From contig NZ_PQIA01000003.1 in NCBI RefSeq assembly GCF_003385235.1, positions 45,077 to 109,076 on the forward strand: a stretch of 64,000 nucleotides of DNA, in the 5' to 3' direction. Made by a program: the position numbers and the translations under genes. This document shows, piece after piece, positions 42,974-50,428 of the stretch (its first letter is position 1; every line of letters begins with the position of its first letter). The notes under the pieces were generated by a model. The model was not told where the DNA came from, did not search any database, and saw only the letters and a program-made list of their open reading frames with translations. This DNA comes from Amycolatopsis circi. Lineage in GTDB: Bacteria; Actinomycetota; Actinomycetes; Mycobacteriales; Pseudonocardiaceae.

Positions 42974-44173
42974 ATGACTTCGACAGATTCCGCGCACGGC
43001 GCCAAGCACGTTCTGGTGACCGGCGGCGCCGGGGAGATGGGCGCGTACGCGTGCGGCGTTCTCGCCGGCGCCGCCGAGATCGAGCGACTCGTCATCGCAG
43101 ACCGGGACGAGGAGAAGGCAGCCCGGCTCGCGGCCAAGCTCGGGTCGAAGGCGACGGCTCTCGCGCTCGACATCTCGGACTCCGAAGCACTGGCGAAGGC
43201 ACTCTCCGACGTCGACCTCGTACTCAACTGTGCCGGCCCGTTCTACCGGTTCGGCCGCGAAGTGCTCAGCGCCGCCATCGCCGCCGGCACCGACTATCTT
43301 GACATCTGCGACGACTGGGAACCCACCCTGGAGATGCTCGAACTGGACGACGCCGCCCGCGCGGCCGGCGTCACCGCAGTGATCGGGATGGGCGCCAGTC
43401 CGGGCACCAGCAACCTGCTCGCGGTGCTGGCGATGGCCGAGTGCGACACCGTCGACCGCGTTTACACGTCGTGGCGCGCTTCCGCCGCGCACTTCCCGCG
43501 GCCCGGCGAAGGAGAAGAGTTCCCCGAGGCGACCGCGGCCATCGAGCACTGGGTGCACAACTGCACCGAGCCGATCAAGGTCTGGCGCGACAACGGCCTC
43601 GTGGACGCGCACGCGCTCGAGGAACGGACGCTCGCGTACCCCGGACACGGCGAAGACCAAGTCTGGGTGTGCGGCCACCCCGAACCGCTGACCCTGCCCA
43701 GGGTCCGGCCCGAGGTGCGGGAGTCCCTGAACGTGATGAGCGCGCGCCGGGGCCTCATGGACGGGATCGGCCGGATCGCCGAGCGCGTCCGTGCGGGCGA
43801 GCTGAATGTCCGGCAGGCCTCCGACGAACTGCTGCGGCAGCCGAACCTCAGCGGCAAGGCCGCGGGTCCGTCGCCGAACCTGCCCAGCAACATCTTCGCC
43901 GTCGCGGAGGGCGTCAAGGACGGCTCCCGGGTCCGGATCGGCGCGCAGGCACTGGTGCAGCCGGAGGGGAACATGGGCGAAATGACCGGCATCCCGCTGG
44001 CTGTCGCGGCATTGATGTCGGCACGCGGCCAGGCCGCCAAGCCGGGCGTACACGGCCCCGAGGGCGCGATCGATCCGAAGGTCTTCTTCGCCGAGCTGGC
44101 GAAGTTCGCGCCCGAACCGCCGGCGCCCGGCGCCGAGGTGTACGAGGTCGTCACCGAAATCCTCGACCGTTGA
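42974..44173 (+). CDS. saccharopine-dehydrogenase-like NADP-binding protein 1
   Basis: The protein has 399 residues. VLVTGGAGEMGAYACGVLAG binds the dinucleotide. The conserved block LDICDDWEPTLEMLELDDAA with GMGASPGTSNLL is shared with two paralogs at 45541 and 49221. The fold is the saccharopine dehydrogenase NADP-binding family, whose known members form or split secondary amines by reductive condensation. The real reaction here is unknown. It probably starts without a leader. The DAO-type flavoprotein at 44202 and another paralog follow in the same operon, hinting at linked C-N bond chemistry. Confidence 0.75.
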   Translation: MTSTDSAHGAKHVLVTGGAGEMGAYACGVLAGAAEIERLVIADRDEEKAARLAAKLGSKATALALDISDSEALAKALSDVDLVLNCAGPFYRFGREVLSAAIAAGTDYLDICDDWEPTLEMLELDDAARAAGVTAVIGMGASPGTSNLLAVLAMAECDTVDRVYTSWRASAAHFPRPGEGEEFPEATAAIEHWVHNCTEPIKVWRDNGLVDAHALEERTLAYPGHGEDQVWVCGHPEPLTLPRVRPEVRESLNVMSARRGLMDGIGRIAERVRAGELNVRQASDELLRQPNLSGKAAGPSPNLPSNIFAVAEGVKDGSRVRIGAQALVQPEGNMGEMTGIPLAVAALMSARGQAAKPGVHGPEGAIDPKVFFAELAKFAPEPPAPGAEVYEVVTEILDR

Positions 44174-44201
44174 CCAATCCGCGCAGAGACGAGCGAATCG
44201 A

Positions 44202-45548
44202 GTGACCACAATGGACAACGCGGGCGGATCGTCCGTCGCCTATCTCTCGGGCAGCGGCTGGGTCGACCGGCCGGAGACGCTCGAGCCGGCTCTGTCCGGC
44301 GAGACGTCCTGCGACGTCGCGGTCGTCGGCGGCGGGCTCGGCGGGATGGCCGCCGCGCTCCGGCTCGCCGAACTCGGCCGGGACGTCGTGCTGGTCGAGG
44401 CCGACCTGTGCGGCTGGGGAGCCAGCGCGCGCAACGCCGGGTACCTCACGCCGACGCTGGGCAGCGATCCCCGGATCCTGAAGACCTTCTACCGCGACCG
44501 CGTTCGGGATCTGTACCGGTTCGCCACCAATGCCGTGAGTTTCACCGAGGAACTGATCGACGGCCGCGGGATCGAGTGCGGCTACCGCCCGACCGGCAAC
44601 ATCGCGGCCGCCCCGACCGTCGCCGCGTTCCGCAAGATGGCGGCGCACGCCAAGCCAGGCCGCCGATCCGTCGTGGGCGACGCTCAGCAGCTGGGCATCC
44701 CCCCGGCGTTTCCGGGCGGAATGCACGTCAAAGTCGGCGGCATCCTCAACCCGGGGCAGTTCGCTCTCGGCGTCCGCGAGGCGGTTCGCGCTTCGAATGT
44801 CCGCGTCTTCGAGCAGAGCCCGGTCACCGGCGTCATCGACACCGGCGACACCGTCCGGATCGACCTTCCCGGCGGGAGAATCCTTGCCGGCCAAGCGATC
44901 CTGACCGTCAACGCGTTCGCCAACCAGTTGCCGATCACGCCGAGGAACCTCAGCACGCCGGTGTATGTGACCGCCGTCGAAACCGAGCCGGTCTCCGCCG
45001 CGCAACTCGACGAAGCGGGCTGGACGAGCCGCGTCCCGATGACGACGAACCACTTCGTGATGCAGAGTTTCCGGACCACGGACCGCGGCACCATCGTCTT
45101 CACCACGCGCAGCCTGCAGACCGCGCGCCGGGCACGCGCCGACCGGATGCCCGGCCAGGCGGTCGTCGACGACCTGATGCGCGGCTTCCGGGAACGCTTC
45201 CCCACCTTGGCCGGCATCGCACCGGCGCGCGCCTGGGGCGGCTGGATCGGGCTCACCCCCTCCAACATGGCCGTCGCGGGACAGGCCAGCCCCCGCGTGC
45301 ACTACTCGCTGGCCTGCAACGGCCACGGGCTTCCCCAGGCGCCGTACCTCGGCACCCTGCTCGCCGACCGGCTCTGCGACAAAGGCACGCACGACGACCT
45401 CGCCGCCGTCTGGCGCGAGTCGCCCCGGTTCGCTCCCGGCGTCGTGAACCCGGTGACGCTGCGCCTGGGCTGGCTCGCCGACCGCACGCTCGACCGAGCC
45501 GACCAACTGTTGAACCGCGACAAGATCCGAAGGAGCACCCGTGTCTGA
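44202..45548 (+). CDS. FAD-dependent oxidoreductase of the DAO family
   Basis: The protein has 448 residues. The GTG start is used here, but an ATG 3 codons later is possible. VAVVGGGLGGMAAALRLAELG and VLVEADLCGWGASARNAGYL are the glycine/sarcosine-oxidase-like FAD motifs (GASARNAG is typical of the puuB/ordL-type gamma-glutamylputrescine oxidases). C-terminal LACNGHGLPQAPYLGTLLAD is the second FAD site. It oxidises an amine or amino acid. It is sandwiched between two saccharopine-dehydrogenase-like genes and overlaps the second by 8 bases. Confidence 0.82.
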   Translation: MTTMDNAGGSSVAYLSGSGWVDRPETLEPALSGETSCDVAVVGGGLGGMAAALRLAELGRDVVLVEADLCGWGASARNAGYLTPTLGSDPRILKTFYRDRVRDLYRFATNAVSFTEELIDGRGIECGYRPTGNIAAAPTVAAFRKMAAHAKPGRRSVVGDAQQLGIPPAFPGGMHVKVGGILNPGQFALGVREAVRASNVRVFEQSPVTGVIDTGDTVRIDLPGGRILAGQAILTVNAFANQLPITPRNLSTPVYVTAVETEPVSAAQLDEAGWTSRVPMTTNHFVMQSFRTTDRGTIVFTTRSLQTARRARADRMPGQAVVDDLMRGFRERFPTLAGIAPARAWGGWIGLTPSNMAVAGQASPRVHYSLACNGHGLPQAPYLGTLLADRLCDKGTHDDLAAVWRESPRFAPGVVNPVTLRLGWLADRTLDRADQLLNRDKIRRSTRV

Positions 45549-46728
45549 CCAGAATCCGCCTCTTGGCACCGTGATCATCGTCGGCGGAGCCGGCGCGATG
45601 GGCCGCTGGGCCGTGCGCGGCATCGCCAAGCTCGGCTCCGCGCGCAAGCTCCTCATCGCCGACCTCGACCTCGCGCGCGCTCAGCAACTGGCCGACGAGG
45701 TCGGCGGTCCGTGCGAGGCAGTGCGCCTGGACGCTACCGACCCGGCTGCGCTGCGCGAGGCGTTCGCGGACTGCGACGTCGTCCTCAACACCATGGGTCC
45801 GTTCTCGAAGTTCGCCCGGCCGATCGTCGAAGCCGCCGTCGAATCCGGCTGCGATTACCTCGACATCGACGACGACTGGGAATCCACCGTCGAGGCGTTC
45901 GAATTCGACGCGGCTGCCCGGCAGAAGGGCCTGCGCGTCGTGAAGGGCATCGGCGGCAGCCCCGGCATCTCCAACCTCGCCGCGGTCGCGGCTGCCCGCC
46001 GACTCGACAAGGTCACCGAGATCTTCACCGGCTGGTCGATGCGCGGCGCCGTGCTCGAAGACGAACCCGCCTACCCGTCGGCCGGAGGAGCCGGTGCGGC
46101 GGTCGAGCACTGGCTGATCCAGATCAGCGGCTCGATCCGCGCCTACCGCGACGGCGCGGAGAAAGACATCGAACCCATCGCTCCCGTCGAGCTGCTTTAC
46201 CCGGGCAAAGGCCAGGTTCAGGCTTACACAGTCGGGCACCCGGAAGCGATCACGCTGCCTCGCTACTTCCCCACGGTCGTGAACTCGACCAACCTCACGT
46301 CCGGTCCGGCCTGGGTTTTCGACCACGCCCGCTCTGTCGCGGCGGACTACGATGCGGGCCGCGTGTCTCTCGCAGAGGGAGCCAGCCGGCTCGAAGACAT
46401 GCCCGGCCCGCCCGAAGGCACGCCGCGGACCCGCGACCCGCTTCACCAGGTGTGGGCGCTGGCCCGGGGAGAACGCGACGGCGAACCCCTGGCGGTCTCG
46501 ATCGAGCCCGCCTCCATGCCGCCGGGCAAGATGGGCGGCGGCACTGGCGCGGCGCTGGCCGTCGGGCTCGAACTGCTCCGCCAGGGCCGCATCGCCGAGC
46601 CGGGCGTGCACGCACCGGAAGGCGTCATCGAGCCGCGGGACTTCTTCTCCGTGTTCCTGGAGTTCGTCGAACCGGCCGTGGACTCGGTCGACGATCTGCT
46701 GATCGTCCGCGAAGGACCGATCTCCTGA
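45541..46728 (+). CDS. saccharopine-dehydrogenase-like NADP-binding protein 2
   Basis: The protein has 395 residues and a GTG start inside the preceding gene. VIIVGGAGAMGRWAVRGIA binds the dinucleotide, and LDIDDDWESTVEAFEFDAAA with GIGGSPGISNLAA matches the block in its two paralogs, though it is the most divergent of the three. Function is unknown; NAD(P)-dependent chemistry at a C-N bond is likely from the family. The three-gene operon (dehydrogenase-like, flavoprotein, dehydrogenase-like) suggests sequential steps on one intermediate. Confidence 0.75.
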   Translation: MSDQNPPLGTVIIVGGAGAMGRWAVRGIAKLGSARKLLIADLDLARAQQLADEVGGPCEAVRLDATDPAALREAFADCDVVLNTMGPFSKFARPIVEAAVESGCDYLDIDDDWESTVEAFEFDAAARQKGLRVVKGIGGSPGISNLAAVAAARRLDKVTEIFTGWSMRGAVLEDEPAYPSAGGAGAAVEHWLIQISGSIRAYRDGAEKDIEPIAPVELLYPGKGQVQAYTVGHPEAITLPRYFPTVVNSTNLTSGPAWVFDHARSVAADYDAGRVSLAEGASRLEDMPGPPEGTPRTRDPLHQVWALARGERDGEPLAVSIEPASMPPGKMGGGTGAALAVGLELLRQGRIAEPGVHAPEGVIEPRDFFSVFLEFVEPAVDSVDDLLIVREGPIS

Positions 46729-46763
46729 GCACAGCGGAAAGCCCCGGCCGCGAGGCGAATTCA

Positions 46764-47013
46764 AGGGGTCGTTGCACCCCAAGTTGATCAACTGGCTTCG
46801 GTGAGAGGCTTAGCGAGACGCTCGGCCGGGGGTTTCCCAGCCGAGCGTTTTGCGTGGTCGCGAGGCGAGTTCGGCGGCGACGTCGTCAAGGTCCCGGCGG
46901 GTGCAGCCCGCGAGGTCGGTGCGCTTGGGAAAGTACTGCCGCAGGAGGCCGTCCGTGGTCTCGTCCGATCCGCGTTGCCACGGGCTGCCGGGGTTGCAGA
47001 AGCAGACCGGCGT
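46764..47013 (-). pseudogene. IS30-family transposase C-terminal relic
   Basis: On the minus strand a frame reads CFCNPGSPWQRGSDETTDGL then LRQYFPKRTDLAG and RPRKTLGWETP, the C-terminal end of IS30 transposases including the catalytic Glu. A frameshift then moves the last residues (PPAERLAKPLTEAS) into another frame. GGGGT/ACCCC at 46764-46779 may be the worn terminal repeat. The N-terminal two-thirds are gone. The remaining part of the 472-bp gap (46729-47200) holds no gene. Confidence 0.75.
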
Positions 47014-47120
47014 GCGCTCGCAGGACTGCCGGGCCGGTCGGCGCCGGGCGCGGCCGGTACATCCAGCGGGAGGAGTCCCCGCTCCGGTCGCGTTCCCGCA
47101 GACAGCGAGACGGGCACGGA

Positions 47121-47159
47121 GAAGCCGCAGCCTCCTGACAGATCGAAGGCTGCGGCTTC
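47121..47159. terminator. hairpin after the MFS transporter
   Basis: GAAGCCGCAGCC (47121-47132) and GGCTGCGGCTTC (47148-47159) pair perfectly around a 15-base loop, 41 bases beyond the leftward MFS stop. Confidence 0.7.
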
Positions 47160-47200
47160 TTGCCCGCACCGGGACTTTCCGCTGTGGCGAGGCAGACCGT

Positions 47201-48940
47201 TCAGTCGCTGGCGCCCACCAGCAAGCTGAAGCCGTGCGGGTGCCGCAACCGGGACACCAGTGTCGCCACGATAACGAGCACCGGGAAGGCCAGCGTGATC
47301 CAATACCCGTAGGTGTACACGTCCGCGAGCGGGAAGTGCGTGCCGTCGAGCAGCAGGTCCGAGGTGCTCAGGTTCACCTGGCCCGCATAATCCGTGTACG
47401 CCTTCACCGCCGCCGGAGAACCGCTCGCGGCCTTGGTCCCGAGTTCGGTCAGCACCGCCGCGTCGACGGACTGGTAGACGAAGCCCGACGCGTTCTGCAC
47501 CACGGTGATCACCGCCGCGCCGACCGCGAACCCGATCGCCATGACGGTGCCCGGCATGCCCGCCGCCATGCCGGCGCGCTCCTCGGGCACGACGAACTGC
47601 GGCACGGCGAACGCGCCGCTGTAGCCTGCCCGGCTGCCGAGGCCGACGATGCCGGAACCGACGACGTATTCCCATACCTGATCATGCGCGACGGCAAGGA
47701 AAACCAGGCCCACCGCGCAGATCACCGCTCCGGCGACCAGCACCACCCCGGGCCGTCCGCGCGCGACGAACCGCTCGGAAACCTTGCCGGACAGGAACAT
47801 CGTCAGCGCGAACGGCAGCATCACGAGGCTGGTCGCGAGCGGGCTGAAGTTCAGGCCGTACTGTGCGACGTGATCCGGCCACCCGGCGCCCGCGGGCAGG
47901 CGCACGCCGCCGACCGGGAACGGGTTGGGCAGATTGCCGTGCAGCATCGCCGGGTCGTTCGGGTTCTGCAAGTAGTAGTTGACGAGCACCAGGAACGCGG
48001 CGTCGACACAGCCGAACAGGCCGGCCGACAAGCACGCCGTGGTGACGAAAGGCTTGCGCAGCAACGTCAAGTCGAAGGTCGGTTTCGAGGACTTGCGCTC
48101 GGCGAGGACCCAGCCGGCCGCCAGCACGAGGCCGAGCAGCAGGACCAGGTCGGCGTGCTTGCCGATCGCGGTGTCGGCGGGCGCGCTGAAGCCGAGGAGG
48201 ACGACCGCGACCCAGCCGATCAGCCACACGGTCCCGAAGACGCCGATCCGCCCGCGGGACTCCGGCGGCGAGTTCGGCACGATCGCCAGGAGGCCGATGG
48301 TCGTGAGCACGAAAAGCCCCGCCAGCACATAGAAGAACGGCGCGATCGACTGGTGCGGGACGACCGGGGCCATCGTCGTCGGATCGAGGGTCAGCCGGTC
48401 CGGCACCGGCCACAGCTTCAGCGAGACGCCCCCGCCGACCATGCCGAGCACGACGCCGGTGCCGGTGGCCATGATCAGCACGGTGACCGCCGTCGACACG
48501 GCGTTGCCGCCCAAGTGCCGGCGCAGGAAGCTCAGCGGCACCAGCTGCGCCGCGCCGCCGAAGCCCATCAGCGCCGAGCCCGCGACGAGGGCGACGTAGT
48601 TGTCGGCCACCGCCGCGATCAGTGCGCCGCCGGTGAGGAATCCGCCGGACAGCAGCGAAACGGTGCGATCGCTGAGCACGTCGGTCATCCGCGGGATCAG
48701 GACGAACCCGGCGCCGCCGCCCAGGGTGAGCGCGGTGAACACCCACGTCGCGGCGGTCACCGAGTTGTGCGCGTAGCTGATCGTGATGAGCGGCAGCAGC
48801 GGGGGAAGCATGAAGGCCACCGCGTTGGTCACGGTCGCAAGGACCGCGGCGATCCCGATCAGCGCGGCACGATTGGGCGCGGGCCGCGCACCGACGTCTT
48901 CGGCGGCGGACAGGCTCGCCGGCTCTTGCATATGGGTCAT
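47201..48940 (-). CDS. MFS transporter 1 (DHA2-like)
   Basis: The protein has 579 residues and about 12-14 hydrophobic segments, beginning AALIGIAAVLATVTNAVAF. Long loops, including a periplasmic one near residues 340-380 with NPNDPAMLHGNLPNPFPVGG, are unusual for small sugar permeases and fit the larger DHA2 group. An alternative ATG is 3 codons downstream. It moves a small molecule across the membrane; uptake of the island's substrate or export of a toxic amine are both possible. Its promoter carries the shared box, so it belongs to the same regulon. Confidence 0.8.
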   Translation of the reverse strand: MTHMQEPASLSAAEDVGARPAPNRAALIGIAAVLATVTNAVAFMLPPLLPLITISYAHNSVTAATWVFTALTLGGGAGFVLIPRMTDVLSDRTVSLLSGGFLTGGALIAAVADNYVALVAGSALMGFGGAAQLVPLSFLRRHLGGNAVSTAVTVLIMATGTGVVLGMVGGGVSLKLWPVPDRLTLDPTTMAPVVPHQSIAPFFYVLAGLFVLTTIGLLAIVPNSPPESRGRIGVFGTVWLIGWVAVVLLGFSAPADTAIGKHADLVLLLGLVLAAGWVLAERKSSKPTFDLTLLRKPFVTTACLSAGLFGCVDAAFLVLVNYYLQNPNDPAMLHGNLPNPFPVGGVRLPAGAGWPDHVAQYGLNFSPLATSLVMLPFALTMFLSGKVSERFVARGRPGVVLVAGAVICAVGLVFLAVAHDQVWEYVVGSGIVGLGSRAGYSGAFAVPQFVVPEERAGMAAGMPGTVMAIGFAVGAAVITVVQNASGFVYQSVDAAVLTELGTKAASGSPAAVKAYTDYAGQVNLSTSDLLLDGTHFPLADVYTYGYWITLAFPVLVIVATLVSRLRHPHGFSLLVGASD

Positions 48941-48981
48941 GTTCGATCCCGATCTTTCGAGTGGCTCGCTGGGTGGCGGAC

Positions 48982-49042
48982 AAGGTAGAAGCGCCCCCGG
49001 ACCGGACCGGCCGCCGGACCCGCGATGTGACCGGATGGGGGA
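48982..49042 (-). promoter_or_regulatory. shared activator box and -10 for MFS transporter 1
   Basis: On the minus strand TCCCCCATCCGGTC is at 49042-49029 and the -10 TACCTT at 48987-48982, 42 nt later. The leader is about 35 nt. Confidence 0.6.
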
Positions 49043-49153
49043 TGCCGTGGGTCACACCGTCCCGCGCAAAGCTCGCAGCACAGGCAGAACCGGCGATATC
49101 CGGCATCCCCGGTTCGCCGCCGCGCGGGCACTCCGCCGGACCCGCGGCCCGAA

Positions 49154-49214
49154 TCCCCCGAGCGGGCGTAGAACGCCCGCACCGGCTCGCCGGGCCTGCC
49201 GCGCGCCCGACCAT
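49154..49214 (+). promoter_or_regulatory. shared activator box and -10 for saccharopine-dehydrogenase-like protein 3
   Basis: TCCCCCGAGCGGGC is at 49154-49167 and the -10 GACCAT at 49209-49214, 42 nt later. The ATG at 49221 follows after exactly 6 nt (leaderless). Confidence 0.65.
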
Positions 49215-49220
49215 GGCCGC

Positions 49221-50402
49221 ATGACGAATTCCTCCACGAACCGCCGCGGGCGCAAGCGGATCCTCGTGACCGGCGGTGCGGGCGAGATGGGCGCCTACGC
49301 CTGCCGCGCCCTCGCCAAAGCCGACGAGGTGGAATCGGTGCTGGTCGCCGACCGCGACCAGGACCGCGCCACCCGGCTCGTCGCCGAACTCGGCCCGAAA
49401 GCCCAGCCGCTGAACCTCGACATCTCCGACGCCGACGCCCTCCACGACGCGCTGACGCCGGTCGACATCGTCCTCAACACCGCCGGGCCGTTCTACCGCT
49501 TCGGGCGCGAGGTGCTCACCGCGGCGATCGCGACCAGGACGAACTACCTCGACATCTGCGACGACTGGGAACCGACGCTCGAAATGCTCGGCCTCGACGA
49601 CGCCGCCCGCGCCGCCGGGGTCACCGCGGTGATCGGGATGGGCGCGAGCCCCGGCACGAGCAACCTCCTCGCGCTGCTGGCGATGAACCAGTGCGACACC
49701 GTCGACCGGGTCTGCACTGCCTGGCGCGCCGGAGCGCTGCCCTACCCGACCGCCGACGATCCTGACCCGAAACCGAATGCCGCTCTGGAGCATTGGGTCC
49801 ACAATTGCACCGAGCCGATCAAGACCTGGCGCGACGGCGGGCTCGTCGACGCCTACGCACTCGAGGAGATGACTCTCGCCTACCCCGGCCGCGAAGCAGG
49901 CTCCGTCTGGGTCTGCGGGCATCCCGAGCCGCTCACTCTCCCGCGCGTCCGCCCCGAGGTGCGCGACTCGCTCAACCTCATGGTGGCCCGCCGCGGGTTG
50001 ATGGACGGCATGATCCGCGTCGCCGAGCGCGTGCGAGCCGGCGAACTGGACGTCGCCGGCGCGGCCAAGCAGATCCTGCGCGAACCGAACACCGGGGGCG
50101 CCGCCGCGGGCCCGTCCCCGACGCTGCCGAACCTCTTCGCGGTCGCCGAAGGAACCAAGGACGGCAAGGGAATCCGGGTCGGCGCGCAGCCGATCGTGCT
50201 GCCCGACGCGAACATGGGCGAGATGACCGGCTACCCGCTCGCCGTCGCGACGCTGATGATGGCGCGCGGCGTGGTCGACAAGCCCGGCGTGCACGGGCCG
50301 GAGGGCGCGGTGGACCCGGACGCCTATTTCGCCGAACTGTCCCTGTTCGTCGAAAACCGCCCCGCCGGACCGGTCGTCGAGGTCGTCTCCGAGGAGATCT
50401 GA
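49221..50402 (+). CDS. saccharopine-dehydrogenase-like NADP-binding protein 3
   Basis: The protein has 393 residues. ILVTGGAGEMGAYACRALAK and YLDICDDWEPTLEMLGLDDA are nearly the same as in protein 1 (42974), with which it aligns along its whole length, so the two are recent duplicates with separate boxed promoters. GMGASPGTSNLLALLAMNQC continues the match. The upstream ATG candidates are out of frame; the chosen start lies 6 nt after the -10. Function unknown, as for its paralogs. It converges on regulator 3 with only 26 bases between the stops. Confidence 0.75.
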   Translation: MTNSSTNRRGRKRILVTGGAGEMGAYACRALAKADEVESVLVADRDQDRATRLVAELGPKAQPLNLDISDADALHDALTPVDIVLNTAGPFYRFGREVLTAAIATRTNYLDICDDWEPTLEMLGLDDAARAAGVTAVIGMGASPGTSNLLALLAMNQCDTVDRVCTAWRAGALPYPTADDPDPKPNAALEHWVHNCTEPIKTWRDGGLVDAYALEEMTLAYPGREAGSVWVCGHPEPLTLPRVRPEVRDSLNLMVARRGLMDGMIRVAERVRAGELDVAGAAKQILREPNTGGAAAGPSPTLPNLFAVAEGTKDGKGIRVGAQPIVLPDANMGEMTGYPLAVATLMMARGVVDKPGVHGPEGAVDPDAYFAELSLFVENRPAGPVVEVVSEEI

Positions 50403-50428
50403 CGGCGCCCGGCGCCGCGGCCCGCGCG

